DNA of 64,000 nucleotides from Izhakiella australiensis (GCF_002006995.1 NZ_MRUL01000003.1:310001-374000); one strand, 5' to 3'; positions 1 through 10,532 are shown, counted from the stretch's first letter. Program-made: numbers and translations. Notes: a model not told the origin generated them from the sequence alone.

Positions 1-89
1 CGCCAGAATTCACGCCAGGGGGTGCGGACGCGCGTTTGTTGTATCACAGGCATCGCGGACAGCGCCGCTTTACGTCGCCAGTTTTTCAT
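1..89 (-). CDS. gsiD: GsiD, glutathione ABC importer permease (5' part only)
   Basis: Only the first 29 or so codons lie in the window; the gene runs off the left edge. The N-terminus [14 protein letters not shown] followed by VRTPWREFW matches the start of E. coli GsiD, the second inner-membrane permease of the glutathione importer. The start ATG (89-87) has an AAGGA ribosome site and sits 9 bases after the gsiC stop, so it belongs to the same minus-strand operon. The membrane segments themselves are outside the window. Confidence 0.9.
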   Translation of the reverse strand, partial: MKNWRRKAALSAMPVIQQTRVRTPWREFW

Positions 90-98
90 TACGCATCC

Positions 99-1019
99 TT
101 ATTTATAGCGAATAGCCGGATTAATCGCTGCGTAAAGCATATCGACAATCAGGTTAATCAGAATAAATTCCAGTGAAAACAGCAGGATCTCAGCCTGAAT
201 CACCGGGTAATCGCGCATTTCTACCGAATCCACCAGTAGTCGCCCTAACCCCGGCCAGTTGAATACCACCTCAACCACAATCGACCCGCCCAGCAGAAAG
301 CCAAACTGTAGCCCCATCATGGTCACCACCGGGATCATGGCGTTACGCAGTCCATGCTTAATCATCACCAGGCTTTCACGCACGCCTTTGGCGCGCGCGG
401 TACGCATATAATCTTCCTGCATCACCTCAACAAACGAAGCGCGGGTAAAACGGGCCATCACCGCCGCCACCGCTGCCCCGAGGGTAACCGAAGGCAAGAT
501 ATAGTGTTTCCAGCCGTCTGCGCCGACGGTTGGCAACCAACCCAGCTGCACGGAGAATACCTGCATCAGCAGCATGCCCAGCGCAAAGGCCGGAAAAGAG
601 AGCCCTGAAACCGCCAGCGTCATGCCTAACCGATCCGGCCAGCGATTACGCCATACGGCGGATACGATGCCAATCGCCATGCCAAAGATCACCGACCAGA
701 CCATGCTGGAAAGCGTCAACCACAGCGTGGGCAGAAAACGCAGGCCGATTTCAGCGGAGACCGGTCGTTTCGATACCATCGAATGGCCGAAATCACCGCG
801 CAGCGCAGCGGAGATAAAGCGCCAGAACTGGGTCGTCAGCGGCTGGTCCAATCCTAGCTGCTGGCGCACCATCGCCACCACGGTCGCATCCGCTTCCGGT
901 CCGGCAATCAGGCGCGCCGGATCGCCCGGCAGCAAATGCACAAACAGGAACACCAGTACCGCTACAATCAGCAGCGTCGGGATCAGCCCTGCCAGGCGTT
1001 TAATGAAATAGTTAAACAT
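99..1019 (-). CDS. gsiC: GsiC, glutathione ABC importer permease
   Basis: This is a 306-residue inner-membrane permease of the Dpp/Opp type, the same length as E. coli GsiC. It pairs with GsiD to form the membrane channel through which GsiA drives glutathione uptake. About six hydrophobic segments are visible, the first at residues 9-29. The cytoplasmic EAA loop that contacts the ATPase is present near residues 200-225 (ARAKGVRES...GLRNAMIP). The ATG is preceded by AGGAAGAGG. It lies between gsiB and gsiD in the order iaaA-gsiA-gsiB-gsiC-gsiD, as in E. coli. Confidence 0.95.
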   Translation of the reverse strand: MFNYFIKRLAGLIPTLLIVAVLVFLFVHLLPGDPARLIAGPEADATVVAMVRQQLGLDQPLTTQFWRFISAALRGDFGHSMVSKRPVSAEIGLRFLPTLWLTLSSMVWSVIFGMAIGIVSAVWRNRWPDRLGMTLAVSGLSFPAFALGMLLMQVFSVQLGWLPTVGADGWKHYILPSVTLGAAVAAVMARFTRASFVEVMQEDYMRTARAKGVRESLVMIKHGLRNAMIPVVTMMGLQFGFLLGGSIVVEVVFNWPGLGRLLVDSVEMRDYPVIQAEILLFSLEFILINLIVDMLYAAINPAIRYK

Positions 1020-1073
1020 GCCTCTTCCTGTGAAGCGCCGCCGCGCCGTTCAGCGCAGCGGCGGGTCGCTACC

Positions 1074-2609
1074 TTATTTCAGATCGGCGTCGTCAAAGCT
1101 AAAGGCGGTATCCGGCATCACGTAAAATCCGCTCAGATTTTTACTTTTTGCCGACACCAGCTTCTCAACCACCAGCGGGATCCACGGATGGTCATTCCAG
1201 ATACGATCCTGCGCATCTTTATACAATGCGGCTTTTTTAGCGCTATCGGTGGTTTTCAGCGCATCGTCGAGATCCTGGTCTACCTGCTTATTGCTGTAAA
1301 ACGCGGTGTTAAAGATAGCGGGCGGCCAGGATGTGGTGGCAAACAGAGGCGTCAGCGCCCAGTTAGCCTCGCCGGTTGAAGCCGACCAGCCGGTATAAAA
1401 CATGCGTACGCCGCTCTCTTTTTGCCCTTTGCCTTCAACCTCTGCCGAGCGCTGACCGGCATCCATCGCCCTCACCTGCACTTTAATGCCCACCTGAGCC
1501 AGCTGCTGCTGGGTGAACTGCAGCACTTTTTGCGCCGTGCTGTGGTTATGCGATGACCACAGCGTGGTGGTAAAGCCGTTGGGGAAACCCGCCTCTTTTA
1601 ACAGTTCACGCGCTTTAGCCGGATTGTACTGGGTCGCCGGATAGCTCTGAGAGTACTGAATTGCCGGCGGCACGATACCGCTAGCCGGAGTGGCATAGCC
1701 GGCAAAAGCGACTTTAACTAATGCCTGGCGATTGATGGCATATTCAAGCGCCTCGCGCACCTTCGGATTATCAAACGGCTTTTGGGTCACGTTCAGGCTG
1801 ATATAGCGCTGCATGATGGAAGGCGTGGTGACCAGATCGACCTTGTTGCTTTTCTCAAGCAGCGGCGCCTGCTCATAAGGAATAGGAAAAGCGAAGTTCG
1901 CTTCGCCGGTCTGCAACATCGCCGCACGCGTATTGTTATCCACCACCGGGCGCCAGGTGATGCTGTCCAGCTTCGGATAGCCCTGGTGCCAGTAGCCGGC
2001 GAATTTTTTAACCTTAACAAAATCGGTCTGGTTCCAGGTATCAAACTGATAGGGCCCGGTGCCAACCGGATGGAAACCAATGTCCTTGCCATATTTTTTC
2101 AGCGCCGCCGGCGAAATCATCGCCGCAACCGGGCTGGCAAGGGTGTTAATAAAGGCAGAAAAAGGCTGCTTCAGCGTGACCTTCACCGTGTTTTGGTCCA
2201 GCACCTCGGTTTTCGCCACCGCTTTAAACAGGTTGTAGCGCTTGAGATGATTATCCGGATTGCTGGCGCGATCGAGGTTGGCCTTGACCGCTTCGGCGTT
2301 AAAGTCAGTGCCGTCCTGAAACTTCACGCCGGAACGCAGCTTAATGGTGTAGGTCAACCCATCGGCACTGGCCTGGTAACTTTCCGCCAGCACGTTTTCC
2401 AGCTTCATGTCTTTATCAAAGCCAAACAGGCCTTCGTAGAACGATTTTGCTACCGCCTGCGACAGAGTATCGTTAGCGTCATAGGGATCGAGCGTGGTGA
2501 AGTTTGATCCTACCGCAACGGTGATATCCTTCGCAGCCCAGGCGGGCGCCGCCGCCGCGCTGCTCAGTAACCCGACCGTCAACAGCCATTTATGTGATGC
2601 TTTCATCAT
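1074..2609 (-). CDS. gsiB: GsiB, periplasmic glutathione-binding protein
   Basis: GsiB is a 511-residue solute-binding protein of the SBP_bac_5 (peptide/nickel) family that captures glutathione in the periplasm and delivers it to GsiCD. The N-terminus has a charged start, a hydrophobic core and an AWA cleavage site before [10 protein letters not shown], as for a Sec signal peptide. The segment [20 protein letters not shown] and the C-terminal FSFDDADLK closely match E. coli GsiB. Two adjacent ATG codons are possible starts; AGGAG lies 8 bases before the first. A GC-rich hairpin fills the 54 bases to gsiC. Confidence 0.95.
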   Translation of the reverse strand: MMKASHKWLLTVGLLSSAAAAPAWAAKDITVAVGSNFTTLDPYDANDTLSQAVAKSFYEGLFGFDKDMKLENVLAESYQASADGLTYTIKLRSGVKFQDGTDFNAEAVKANLDRASNPDNHLKRYNLFKAVAKTEVLDQNTVKVTLKQPFSAFINTLASPVAAMISPAALKKYGKDIGFHPVGTGPYQFDTWNQTDFVKVKKFAGYWHQGYPKLDSITWRPVVDNNTRAAMLQTGEANFAFPIPYEQAPLLEKSNKVDLVTTPSIMQRYISLNVTQKPFDNPKVREALEYAINRQALVKVAFAGYATPASGIVPPAIQYSQSYPATQYNPAKARELLKEAGFPNGFTTTLWSSHNHSTAQKVLQFTQQQLAQVGIKVQVRAMDAGQRSAEVEGKGQKESGVRMFYTGWSASTGEANWALTPLFATTSWPPAIFNTAFYSNKQVDQDLDDALKTTDSAKKAALYKDAQDRIWNDHPWIPLVVEKLVSAKSKNLSGFYVMPDTAFSFDDADLK

Positions 2610-2646
2610 TGTGTTTTCTCCTGTGGTCCCTGTCTTTTTAAGTAGG

Positions 2647-4518
2647 TTATTCAGCTAACGACGCGTCAACGGCGTGGCGGGCAACAAAATGGCCCGCAGA
2701 CACTTCAACCAGCGGCGCGCTTTCCGGCTCATCGCCCAGCGCGCGAATGGCGCTGGGAATTTCATCGACCAGCAGCGGCCGTTCCCGGCGCTGCACTTTC
2801 GGGTCCGCCACCGGTACTGCCGACATCAGCTTACGGGTGTAAGGATGCTGCGGATGTTCAAACACCGCCTGACGCGGGCCAATTTCAACAATCTGTCCGA
2901 GGTACATCACCGCGACCCGGTGGCTGATACGTTCCACCACCGCCATATCGTGAGAGATAAATAAAAAGGCAATGCCAAACTCCCGCTGCAAATCCAGCAT
3001 AAGATTAACAATCTGCGCCTGGATCGAGACGTCCAGGGCCGAGACAGCTTCATCGGCAATAACCACTTTCGGGTTAAGCGCCAACGCTCGGGCAATACAG
3101 ATACGCTGGCGCTGGCCGCCGGAAAACTCGTGCGGATAGCGCTGAGCATGTTCCGGCAGCAGTCCGACCCGCTCCAGCAGTGCAGCGACCCGCGCTTCAG
3201 CCTCCGCGCCGCGAGCGATGCCATGCACCAGCAGCGGCTCCATGATGGAATAGCCCACCGTCAGACGCGGATCGAGCGAGGCATAGGGATCCTGAAATAT
3301 AAACTGAATATCGCGCCGCAGGTGCGCCAGCGCTGCACCGCGCAGGTTATCAATGCGCTGGCCGTTGAAAGTAATGCTGCCTCCCTGGCTTTCCACCAGG
3401 CGCAGCAGCGATCGCCCGGTGGTCGATTTGCCGCAGCCGGACTCGCCTACCAGCGCCAGAGTTTCCCCCGGCATTAAATCAAAACTGACTTTTTCAACCG
3501 CATGCACCCGCCGGGTAACGCGGTTCAGCAATCCGCTGCGCAGATCAAAACGGGTTGTCAGATCGCGCACCTGCAGCACCGGCCCGGACTGCGAGTCAAC
3601 GGTATTCTGCTCTGCCGCCGCTTGTGCCGACTGCGACCCGTTAAGCAGCGGAAACTTCAAGGGAAACGGCCTGCCGCGCATGGCGCCCAGCTTAGGCACC
3701 GCCGCCAGCAGCGAACGGGTATAGGTCTGGCTGGGCGCATTGAAAATCTGTTCGACTTCGCCGCTTTCCACCACTTCGCCGCGGTACATCACCTGCACGC
3801 GATCGGCCATTTCGGCCACCACGCCCATATCATGGGTAATAAAAATCACCCCCATATCCATCTCTTTTTGCAGCACCCTGATCAGCGACAGAATCTGCGC
3901 CTGAATGGTCACATCCAGCGCGGTCGTCGGCTCATCGGCAATCAGCAGCGCCGGACGACAGGAGAGCGCCATCGCAATCATCACCCGCTGACGCATTCCG
4001 CCGGAGAGCTGATGAGGGTAGCGATCCAGCACGTTACGCGCCTCGGGAATACGCACCCGCTCCAGCAGCTGTAGCGCTTCCTGTCGCGCCTCGTGGTGCC
4101 CTTTTCCCTGGTGCAGGCGGATAGATTCGGCGATCTGCTCCCCGACCGGAAATACCGGATTAAGCGAGGTCATCGGTTCCTGAAAAATCATTGCCATATC
4201 GGCACCCCGCACGGTACGCAGCGTCCGCTGCGCTGCGCCGGCCAGATCCAGTACGCTGCTGTCACGGCGCCGCAGCCACATTTCACCACCGTCGATAACG
4301 CCGCCGCCCTGCTCAACCAGGCGCATCAATGCCAGCGAGGTTACCGACTTTCCGGAGCCGGACTCGCCAACAATGGCCAGCGTTTCGCCACGTCGTACCG
4401 AGAGCGATAAATTTTTTACCGCCTGAATACGTTCGCCTTCACGCTGAAAGCTGACGCTGAGATTACGTACGACCAGAACCTGATCGGCCGCCATCAACGC
4501 CTGAGGACTTTCCGTCAT
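2647..4518 (-). CDS. gsiA: GsiA, double-domain ATPase of the glutathione importer
   Basis: GsiA is a fused ATPase with two nucleotide-binding domains, 623 residues, the same length as the E. coli protein. The first half has Walker A GESGSGKS, signature LSGGMRQR and Walker [13 protein letters not shown]. The second half has [17 protein letters not shown] and [12 protein letters not shown], each followed by a switch histidine (FITHDMG, FISHDMA). An OppD-like extension follows each domain. I chose the ATG at 4518 because AAGGAG lies 5 bases before it; the frame is open six codons further upstream. It sits 23 bases after iaaA, so the two are probably co-transcribed. Confidence 0.95.
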   Translation of the reverse strand: MTESPQALMAADQVLVVRNLSVSFQREGERIQAVKNLSLSVRRGETLAIVGESGSGKSVTSLALMRLVEQGGGVIDGGEMWLRRRDSSVLDLAGAAQRTLRTVRGADMAMIFQEPMTSLNPVFPVGEQIAESIRLHQGKGHHEARQEALQLLERVRIPEARNVLDRYPHQLSGGMRQRVMIAMALSCRPALLIADEPTTALDVTIQAQILSLIRVLQKEMDMGVIFITHDMGVVAEMADRVQVMYRGEVVESGEVEQIFNAPSQTYTRSLLAAVPKLGAMRGRPFPLKFPLLNGSQSAQAAAEQNTVDSQSGPVLQVRDLTTRFDLRSGLLNRVTRRVHAVEKVSFDLMPGETLALVGESGCGKSTTGRSLLRLVESQGGSITFNGQRIDNLRGAALAHLRRDIQFIFQDPYASLDPRLTVGYSIMEPLLVHGIARGAEAEARVAALLERVGLLPEHAQRYPHEFSGGQRQRICIARALALNPKVVIADEAVSALDVSIQAQIVNLMLDLQREFGIAFLFISHDMAVVERISHRVAVMYLGQIVEIGPRQAVFEHPQHPYTRKLMSAVPVADPKVQRRERPLLVDEIPSAIRALGDEPESAPLVEVSAGHFVARHAVDASLAE

Positions 4519-4541
4519 GCTTTCTCCTTGTATCAACCCTG

Positions 4542-5498
4542 TCAGCGGTAAATTCCGACCTCAGGCACCTCTCCGATATAACCGTAACCACGGTACATCC
4601 CCTCACTGTTGAACGGCAGCGTCACGTTGCCAGCGCTGTCCACCGCCACCAGGCCGCCGCTGCCGCCGAGCGCAGGAATTTTTTCCATCACCACCTGCTG
4701 ACAGGCTTCCTGTAGCGAAAGGCGGCGGTAAGCAACCAGCGCGGCAACGTCATACGCCGCCAGGGCACGCATAAACACTTCGCCGCTACCGGTACAGGAA
4801 ACCGCGACGCTGGCATTGTTGGCATAGCAACCGGCACCGATAATCGGTGAGTCCCCCACTCTGCCTACTTGCTTATTGGTCATGCCGCCGGTTGAGGTCG
4901 CCGCCGCCAGATTGCCGTGCAGATCAAGCGCAACGGCGCCGACAGTGCCAAATTTCTGATCCGCTGGCGCAGACGGCGAACAAACGGCTGATGCGCCGTC
5001 GTGATCCAGCAGCGTGCGGCCGCTTTGCAGCGCCAGCTCAAGCTGCGCCCGCCGCTCGGGAGTGGAGAAAAAGTCAGCTTCAACCCGTTCCAGCCCCTGC
5101 CGGTCAGCAAAGTCTTCGGCGCCAGCGCCGATTAACATGACATGCGGGGAATGCTCAAGAATAGCGCGCGCCGCCAGAATCGGATTACGGATATGCTTAA
5201 CGCCGGCCACGGCGCCGGCTTGCAGAGAAAGACCATCCATAATGCTGGCGTCCAGTTCATGACTGCCCGCATGGGTAAAAACCGCGCCTTTTCCGGCATT
5301 AAACAGCGGGCACTCTTCTAACAGGCGCACCGCTTCGGTCACCGCATCCAGCGCCCTGCCGCCATCAGCAAGCAGACGTTGTCCGGCACTGACGATCTCG
5401 CTCAGCGCTGCAAGGTACTGCTTTTCTTTTTCTTCACTCATGTTTGCCCGGGCGATCGCCCCGGCGCCACCGTGAATAGCAATGACGGCTTTACTCAT
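4542..5498 (-). CDS. iaaA: IaaA, isoaspartyl peptidase / L-asparaginase
   Basis: IaaA is an N-terminal-nucleophile hydrolase that removes isoaspartyl residues from dipeptides. It is made as a precursor and cleaves itself just before the catalytic threonine, which here is the T of GTVGAVALD near residue 176. The glycine-rich substrate loop TSTGGMTNK and the [16 protein letters not shown] segment are intact. The protein is 318 residues, near the E. coli 321. The ATG at 5498 opens the conserved [13 protein letters not shown]; the frame continues 21 codons upstream without homology. It heads the gsi operon, consistent with joint use of peptides and glutathione. Confidence 0.93.
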   Translation of the reverse strand: MSKAVIAIHGGAGAIARANMSEEKEKQYLAALSEIVSAGQRLLADGGRALDAVTEAVRLLEECPLFNAGKGAVFTHAGSHELDASIMDGLSLQAGAVAGVKHIRNPILAARAILEHSPHVMLIGAGAEDFADRQGLERVEADFFSTPERRAQLELALQSGRTLLDHDGASAVCSPSAPADQKFGTVGAVALDLHGNLAAATSTGGMTNKQVGRVGDSPIIGAGCYANNASVAVSCTGSGEVFMRALAAYDVAALVAYRRLSLQEACQQVVMEKIPALGGSGGLVAVDSAGNVTLPFNSEGMYRGYGYIGEVPEVGIYR

Positions 5499-5922
5499 TT
5501 TTCGATCACCCTGTCGGCTAACAGCCTGCCGTGGCTGGCTATAAATCGGTTTAAAAAACACTAAGTTAGATTATTTTTATTCGTATTGGTGTGATTTTCG
5601 ACTATAGGTAGGCTGTGCAGCGATGTAAAGGAGAAACTTTGGCCGCTGATAATAACAATTGGTTTTAACATATAGCTAATGGTTAGTGCTTTGGGCAACC
5701 CGGATATTTATCGCCGCCGTAAGTCGGATTTTCCTGAGCTGAGATAAATCCTCCCGGCGGCAGACAGCGCATCAAGGCGCTTCCATTATTGTTATCACCG
5801 GAACGCAGGCGCAACGGGAAGGCCTCATTTCATGACTTCTGCTTCAATCAGCGAGCTGATTCGGGTGATAATAGACGGATGTACTATCATGGCACCTCCC
5901 GGCAGGTGGCTCTGGAGAAAAA
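5499..5922. other. Divergent intergenic region iaaA/moeA
   Basis: This 424-base gap separates the minus-strand iaaA-gsi operon from the plus-strand moeAB operon and must contain both promoters. The 5560-5640 part is A/T-rich. A small hairpin (CACCT...AGGTG, 5893-5908) lies just before the moeA ribosome site. No convincing gene was seen. Confidence 0.5.
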
Positions 5923-7158
5923 ATGGAACATTTTACTGCGGGACTTATCTCCCTCGACGACGCGCTGAACACAATGCTGGCGCGCCTGACCCCCATCACC
6001 CAGCGGGAGCGCGTTGCGCTCAGCGCCGCCGCGCGCCTGGTGACCGCCGAAGCGGTTATTTCCCCGGTAAACGTCCCGCCTTTCGCCAATGCCGCGATGG
6101 ATGGTTACGCCGTGCGCACCGCCGACCTCGCCGCGAGTGATACCCTCGACGTCGCCGGTAAAGCCTTTGCCGGTAGTCCCTGGCAGGGTGAATGGCCGCA
6201 GGGCAGCTGCATTCGCATCATGACCGGCGCGCCGCTGCCGGCCGGCGCTGACGCTGTCGTGATGCAGGAAGAAACGCAAACCGTCGGCGATGCGGTTCGC
6301 TTCACCGCCCCGGTTAGCGCCGGACAGCATATTCGCCTGGCGGGAGAGGATATCCGCCAGGGCGATACGGTACTGACCGCCGGCGTGCGGCTTGGCGCCG
6401 CCGAGCTGCCGCTGCTGGCATCGCTCGGCATTGCCGACGTCGAGGTCTTACGTCCGCTGAAGGTCGCGCTGTTTTCCACCGGCGATGAGCTTTGTCCCCC
6501 AGGTCAGCCGCTGGCAGCAGGACAAATTTACGATACCAACCGTCTGACCGTCAGCCTGATGCTGGAAAAGTTAGGCTGTACGCTTATCGACCTTGGCATT
6601 ATCCGTGACGATCCCGACGCGCTGCGCCGCGCATTTCTGGCGGCAGACAGCCAGGCCGACGTGGTTATCAGCACCGGCGGCGTCTCGGTAGGAGAAGCCG
6701 ATTACACCAAAGCGATGCTGGAAGAGCTGGGTGAAATTACCTTCTGGAAGCTGGCAATCAAGCCCGGCAAGCCTTTCGCCTTTGGCCGTTTGCAGCACAG
6801 CTGGTTTTGCGGCCTGCCGGGCAATCCGGTCTCCGCTGCCGTCACGTTTTATCAGCTGGTACAGCCGCTACTGGCAAAACTCAGCGGCCAGCACGCCGCC
6901 GCGCTGCCCCCGCGCCAGCGGGTACGCACCGCCAGCGCGCTGAAGAAATCCGCCGGGCGCCTCGACTTCCAGCGCGGCATGCTTAAGCGCAATGCGCAAG
7001 GCGAGCTGGAAGTACATAGCACCGGCGCCCAGGGCTCTCACATCTTCAGCTCTTTCAGCCAGGCCAACTGCTTTATCGTGCTTGAACGTGAACGCAACAG
7101 CGTTCAGCCGGGAGAATGGGTTGAGGTGGAGCCGTTTAATGCGCTATTAGGAGGTTGA
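5923..7158 (+). CDS. moeA: MoeA, molybdopterin molybdenumtransferase
   Basis: MoeA inserts molybdate into adenylated molybdopterin in the last step of molybdenum cofactor synthesis, in the cytoplasm. The protein is 411 residues like E. coli MoeA. Visible motifs are [10 protein letters not shown] near residue 57 (with the functional aspartate at 60), FSTGDEL near 185, the [12 protein letters not shown] molybdate/phosphate region near 250 and GLPGNPVSA near 300. GGAG lies 5 bases before the ATG. The stop codon directly abuts the moeB ATG, so the two are translationally linked. It is divergent from iaaA, as in E. coli. Confidence 0.96.
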   Translation: MEHFTAGLISLDDALNTMLARLTPITQRERVALSAAARLVTAEAVISPVNVPPFANAAMDGYAVRTADLAASDTLDVAGKAFAGSPWQGEWPQGSCIRIMTGAPLPAGADAVVMQEETQTVGDAVRFTAPVSAGQHIRLAGEDIRQGDTVLTAGVRLGAAELPLLASLGIADVEVLRPLKVALFSTGDELCPPGQPLAAGQIYDTNRLTVSLMLEKLGCTLIDLGIIRDDPDALRRAFLAADSQADVVISTGGVSVGEADYTKAMLEELGEITFWKLAIKPGKPFAFGRLQHSWFCGLPGNPVSAAVTFYQLVQPLLAKLSGQHAAALPPRQRVRTASALKKSAGRLDFQRGMLKRNAQGELEVHSTGAQGSHIFSSFSQANCFIVLERERNSVQPGEWVEVEPFNALLGG

Positions 7159-7914
7159 ATGCCGCAGGCGCTGAGCGATGAAGAAATGCTGCGCTATAAC
7201 CGTCAGATTATGCTGCGCGGCTTCGATTTTGACGGCCAGGAAGCGTTAAAAGCAGCCCGGGTGCTGGTCGTCGGACTGGGCGGACTGGGCTGCGCTGCCA
7301 GCCAGTATCTGGCCACGGCTGGCATCGGCCATCTGACGCTGCTCGATTTTGATCGCGTTTCGCTGTCCAACCTGCAACGCCAGGTATTGCACAGTGAAGC
7401 AACTCTCGGCGAGGCAAAGGTTATCTCAGCCCGCCAGCGACTGGCGGCGCTCAATCCGCAGATCGCGCTGGACGCTATCGACGCCCGGCTTGACGATGCG
7501 CAGATGGCGCAGCTGCTGCAACGCCAGCATCTGGTGCTTGATTGCAGCGATAATCTCGGCACGCGCGAGCAGCTTAACCGGCTGTGTTATGCCCAACGCC
7601 TGCCGCTGGTCTCCGGGGCGGCCATCCGTATGGAGGGGCAGATCAGCGTCTACAGCTGGCAGCCGGACGAACCCTGCTATCGCTGTATGAGCCGCCTGTT
7701 TGGCGAGCAGACATTAAGCTGTGCGGAAACCGGCGTGATGGCACCGCTGGTCGGCGTGATTGGCGCGCTGCAGGCAATGGAGGCGATTCGCCTGCTGGCC
7801 AACTACGGCGAGCGGGTGGCGGGTAAACTGCTGCTTTATGACGCCATGACGTTACAGTTTCGCCAGCTGGCGCTGAAAAAAGATCCGCGCTGCGAGGTCT
7901 GCGGGCAGCACTGA
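7159..7914 (+). CDS. moeB: MoeB, molybdopterin-synthase adenylyltransferase
   Basis: MoeB adenylates the C-terminal glycine of MoaD so that it can be thiocarboxylated for molybdopterin synthesis. It belongs to the ThiF/E1 family. The nucleotide-binding GLGGLGCAASQYLA is at about residues 38-51, followed by LLDFDRVSLSNLQRQ. The structural zinc is held by two CxxC pairs, CYRCMS near residue 173 and CEVCGQH at the C-terminus. Length is 251 residues (E. coli 249). It starts immediately after the moeA stop and converges on ygcU. Confidence 0.95.
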   Translation: MPQALSDEEMLRYNRQIMLRGFDFDGQEALKAARVLVVGLGGLGCAASQYLATAGIGHLTLLDFDRVSLSNLQRQVLHSEATLGEAKVISARQRLAALNPQIALDAIDARLDDAQMAQLLQRQHLVLDCSDNLGTREQLNRLCYAQRLPLVSGAAIRMEGQISVYSWQPDEPCYRCMSRLFGEQTLSCAETGVMAPLVGVIGALQAMEAIRLLANYGERVAGKLLLYDAMTLQFRQLALKKDPRCEVCGQH

Positions 7915-7929
7915 GGGCTGGCGGGTTAA

Positions 7930-7951
7930 GGCCGGCGTCAGCGCGCCGGCC
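7930..7951. terminator. GC-rich hairpin between convergent moeB and ygcU
   Basis: A perfect 8-bp stem (GGCCGGCG/CGCCGGCC) with a 6-base loop lies in the short gap between two genes that run towards each other. There is no T tract on either side, so it is a weak candidate as a Rho-independent terminator. Confidence 0.4.
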
Positions 7952-7962
7952 TGGCCTGGCAT

Positions 7963-9417
7963 TTATTTCTCGTTAGGGTAAATCGTTCCGCTATTCATAA
8001 TGCCGCGCGGATCGAAGACGTTTTTCAGCCCCTGCATGATATACCACGCGCTGTCGTGCTCCTGTTTTGCCCACTGCACGCGATGCTTACCGATACCATG
8101 ATGATGCACCATCGACCCGCCCAGCTTCAGCGTCTCTTCGACGATAATGGCATTAAGGGGATTGTGGTATTTATCGATCTCCTGTTCCGGCTTGCAGTCG
8201 ACGACGTTGTAGTCATAGACAAAGTACATGTTGGTGCCATTGATGTAGCTGTGAGAGGAGTGCCCACCCAACATGGTGATGTCTTTTGCGTGAGGAAATG
8301 TCTGGCGGATGCGCTGAATAACGTTGTTATAAATCGCGTGGATCGCTGACCAGTCGCCGGAAACTTCGGTGGTGAAGCCCATATTATTGGTCCGCAGGAT
8401 CTGCTCACGCTCAGCCGCGACTTTCTCCGGCCCCCAGTTGAGGTTATTGAACCATGTCTCAATCAGCGACGTTTCGACGGGCTTACACTCCGGAAAGCGC
8501 GCGACGATTTCCTCAATGCCCTGGCCGGTGGCCTGCGCTATGCCCTTCGCGCCTTCAGCCATAAAAATCAGTACGCACTTACCGTCAGCGAAGTGGGTGA
8601 AATGCTGGCTGCCGTCTTCAGCATCGTACAGGCGGGCGATCGATGGCCGATACCCCTCAACCATCACCTCACGCAGAATAGCAAAGCCGGTTTTCATGTT
8701 TTCCAGAGTAAAACCGTAAAACAGGTTATTTTCCGGCATGTATTTGAAAATTTTCACGGTAACTTCGGTGATGTAGCACAGCGCGCCTTCGTTGCCGATG
8801 ATCACATGGCGGATATCCGGGCCGGCGGCGCGGCGCGGCACGTTTTTAATGCGGGTGATGGTGCCGTCCGGGAAAACCGCTTCCAGCCCAACCACCATAT
8901 CTTCAATTGCGCCATACAAAGTAGAAAACTGGCCGATGCTGCGCGTCGCCACCAGCCCCCCCATCTGCGCCAGCGGCTTGGACTGGGGTGAATGGCCGGT
9001 GGTATAGCCTTGCGCACGCAGCTGGTTTTCCAGAATTTCCAGCGGAACGCCGCACTGCGCGGTCGCCTGCATATTTTCGATATCAATATTTACGATGCTG
9101 TTCATTGAGGCGCCGTCCAGCACCAGCGAATCACGCACCGTGGTTTCCAGGCCGCCTTCTGTTGCCGAAGCGCCCGTACGCGGCACGCCATTAATGCCGT
9201 GCTGATGCATAAATGCCAGCACGCGCGAAACCTGCTCGCTGCTTTGTAATTTGACCACCGCTGCCGGCAGCGGCAGCGTGTAGACGCCGTGGATATCGGC
9301 ATATTTACGAAAGCGGTCAATACTGCTGTGGCGCAGCGTCTCTTCATCGGTAACCACCTGCTGCGGACCAACAATCTCTTTTAGCTGCTCAACAATCTCT
9401 GCGCGTGACAGACTCAT
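7963..9417 (-). CDS. ygcU: YgcU-like FAD-linked oxidase
   Basis: This is a 484-residue flavoprotein of the GlcD/vanillyl-alcohol-oxidase fold, the same length as E. coli YgcU. The FAD domain shows PRTGASATEGG near residues 75-90 and the SPQSKPLAQMGGLVATRSIG loop. Near residue 440 the C-terminal domain carries HHHGIGKHR, which resembles the active-site loop of alkyl-DHAP synthase, followed by DPRGIMNSG. It probably oxidises a polyol or its phosphate, but the substrate is unknown. GGAGG lies 7 bases before the ATG. It is the second gene of the ygcW-ygcU transcript. E. coli encodes flavoproteins YgcQR nearby; they are absent here. Confidence 0.9.
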   Translation of the reverse strand: MSLSRAEIVEQLKEIVGPQQVVTDEETLRHSSIDRFRKYADIHGVYTLPLPAAVVKLQSSEQVSRVLAFMHQHGINGVPRTGASATEGGLETTVRDSLVLDGASMNSIVNIDIENMQATAQCGVPLEILENQLRAQGYTTGHSPQSKPLAQMGGLVATRSIGQFSTLYGAIEDMVVGLEAVFPDGTITRIKNVPRRAAGPDIRHVIIGNEGALCYITEVTVKIFKYMPENNLFYGFTLENMKTGFAILREVMVEGYRPSIARLYDAEDGSQHFTHFADGKCVLIFMAEGAKGIAQATGQGIEEIVARFPECKPVETSLIETWFNNLNWGPEKVAAEREQILRTNNMGFTTEVSGDWSAIHAIYNNVIQRIRQTFPHAKDITMLGGHSSHSYINGTNMYFVYDYNVVDCKPEQEIDKYHNPLNAIIVEETLKLGGSMVHHHGIGKHRVQWAKQEHDSAWYIMQGLKNVFDPRGIMNSGTIYPNEK

Positions 9418-9463
9418 ACTCTTACCTCCGTTGCTTAACTCAGAATTTTTTGCGCGCCCGGGT

Positions 9464-10246
9464 TCAACGCACTAAATAACCGCCATCCACTACCAGTAAA
9501 TGGCCGTTGACATAGTCTGAGGCGCGGCTGGCGAGAAATACCATCGCACCCATTAAGTCCTGGGTTTCTCCCCAGCGATTAGCCGGTATATGATCCAGGA
9601 CGCGTTGATTAGTTTGCGGATTACTTCGGGTGGCCTCGGTGATATTGGTTGCATAATAACCGGGGGCGATACCATTAACCTGAATATTATGCTGTCCTAA
9701 TTCATCACAATAGGCTTTAGTTAATCCGGCAACAGCATGTTTAGTCGCCGCATAGGCGGGTGACCATTGCCCACCCAGAAATGAAAACAGCGAACAAATA
9801 TTAATTATCTTGCCTTGATTATTCGCGACCATGACTTTCGCCGCCTCGTGACTCATTTCAAACGCCGCCGTCAGATTAATATTAATCATCGGGTCCCAGT
9901 CGGCACGCCCAAAATCAAGAACTTTATTTAACTTACAAATACCGGCGTTATTAACCAGAATGTCCAGTCGACCGTAGCGCTCAAGGCATTCGGCAACGAT
10001 CTGCGCCGGCGCGCCCGGCTGAGTAATATCAATCTGCATGAACTCAGCCCGGCTGCCTTGCTGCTCAATCAGTTCGCGGGTTTGCGGATTGGCGGCTGCC
10101 AGATCGGGAATAAACAGGCTGGCGCCGGCTTTTGCAAGGGCCGTTGCGAAGGCCTGACCCAGTCCGCTATTGCCACCGGTCACGATGGCTACTTTCCCTT
10201 GCAGCGAGAAAAAATCGAGGGAAAAATCTTCTAATGCATATGACAT
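9464..10246 (-). CDS. ygcW: YgcW-like short-chain dehydrogenase/reductase
   Basis: YgcW is an NAD(P)-dependent SDR of 260 residues. It has the cofactor motif TGGNSGLGQA, NNAG, the catalytic serine in NICSLFS, and YAATK with catalytic Tyr and Lys; the C-terminus VNGHLLVVDGGYLVR matches E. coli YgcW. I start it at the ATG at 10246, where homology begins. The frame is open for 34 more codons, but that stretch crosses the terminator hairpin described next, so it is leader RNA rather than protein. It precedes ygcU by 46 bases and probably oxidises or reduces the same sugar-alcohol-like substrate. Confidence 0.92.
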   Translation of the reverse strand: MSYALEDFSLDFFSLQGKVAIVTGGNSGLGQAFATALAKAGASLFIPDLAAANPQTRELIEQQGSRAEFMQIDITQPGAPAQIVAECLERYGRLDILVNNAGICKLNKVLDFGRADWDPMININLTAAFEMSHEAAKVMVANNQGKIINICSLFSFLGGQWSPAYAATKHAVAGLTKAYCDELGQHNIQVNGIAPGYYATNITEATRSNPQTNQRVLDHIPANRWGETQDLMGAMVFLASRASDYVNGHLLVVDGGYLVR

Positions 10247-10273
10247 ATCTGCCCCGTCCGCCGGATAAAACGC

Positions 10274-10329
10274 AAAAAAAAAGAGAAAAGTCTGCTCCTC
10301 CGCGCTGGCGGAGAAGTTACTTTTCTCTT
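10274..10329 (-). promoter_or_regulatory. Leader terminator/antiterminator hairpin of ygcW-ygcU
   Basis: Read on the minus strand, a perfect 10-bp outer stem (AAGAGAAAAG, 10329-10320, with CTTTTCTCTT, 10290-10281) encloses an inner CTCCGC/GCGGAG stem. It is followed at once by an uninterrupted T tract (10282-10274). It ends 27 bases before the ygcW start, which is the layout of a transcription attenuator. Its first 16 bases, AAGAGAAAAGTAACTT, are identical to those of the hairpin before yqcE on the other strand. It is the likely target of the GlpP-family protein YgcP encoded in this module; that link is inference. Confidence 0.8.
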
Positions 10330-10378
10330 CATCTCGAGTAACTGCCAATTACGCTATCACGGTCAGTTTTAGATAGAA

Positions 10379-10394
10379 AGCGATCTGCGTCACA
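10379..10394 (-). promoter_or_regulatory. Possible CRP site for the ygcW side
   Basis: On the minus strand it reads TGTGA-N6-TCGCT, with one perfect and one 3-of-5 half-site compared with TGTGA-N6-TCACA. Its centre is about 57 bases before the leader hairpin, the same distance as on the yqcE side. This is weak on its own. Confidence 0.35.
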
Positions 10395-10516
10395 AAAAAA
10401 ACCTGGCGTAAAATAAGCCATTTTTACCGCCGGCGGCTGTCGCTTTCCGGCTACAAAGTAACCGAAGACAGAGCGGCAAGCTTATTAAGCCCTCATTAAT
10501 TTTGATATTATTTTTC

Positions 10517-10532
10517 TGTGACTTTATTCACA
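10517..10532 (+). promoter_or_regulatory. CRP-binding site for the yqcE-ygcE operon
   Basis: TGTGACTTTATTCACA is a perfect match to both CRP half-sites (TGTGA-N6-TCACA) with correct spacing. A class II position (centre at -41.5) would put the transcription start near 10566, with a -10-like CAGAAT at 10555-10560, 17 bases before the leader hairpin. This suggests catabolite control of the module. Confidence 0.7.

Noticed and set aside
1782-2507. Long open frame antisense to gsiB
   Set aside because: Long antisense frames are common opposite GC-rich genes; the gsiB strand has clear homology and this one does not.
5700-5922. Possible molybdenum-cofactor riboswitch before moeA
   Set aside because: Short complementary GC segments exist, but I could not fit them to the known Moco RNA motif, and moeAB in E. 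coli is not a known target.
10247-10348. 34 extra in-frame codons before the ygcW start
   Set aside because: They cross the leader terminator hairpin and T tract, have no homology to YgcW, and the protein family starts at the ATG at 10246.
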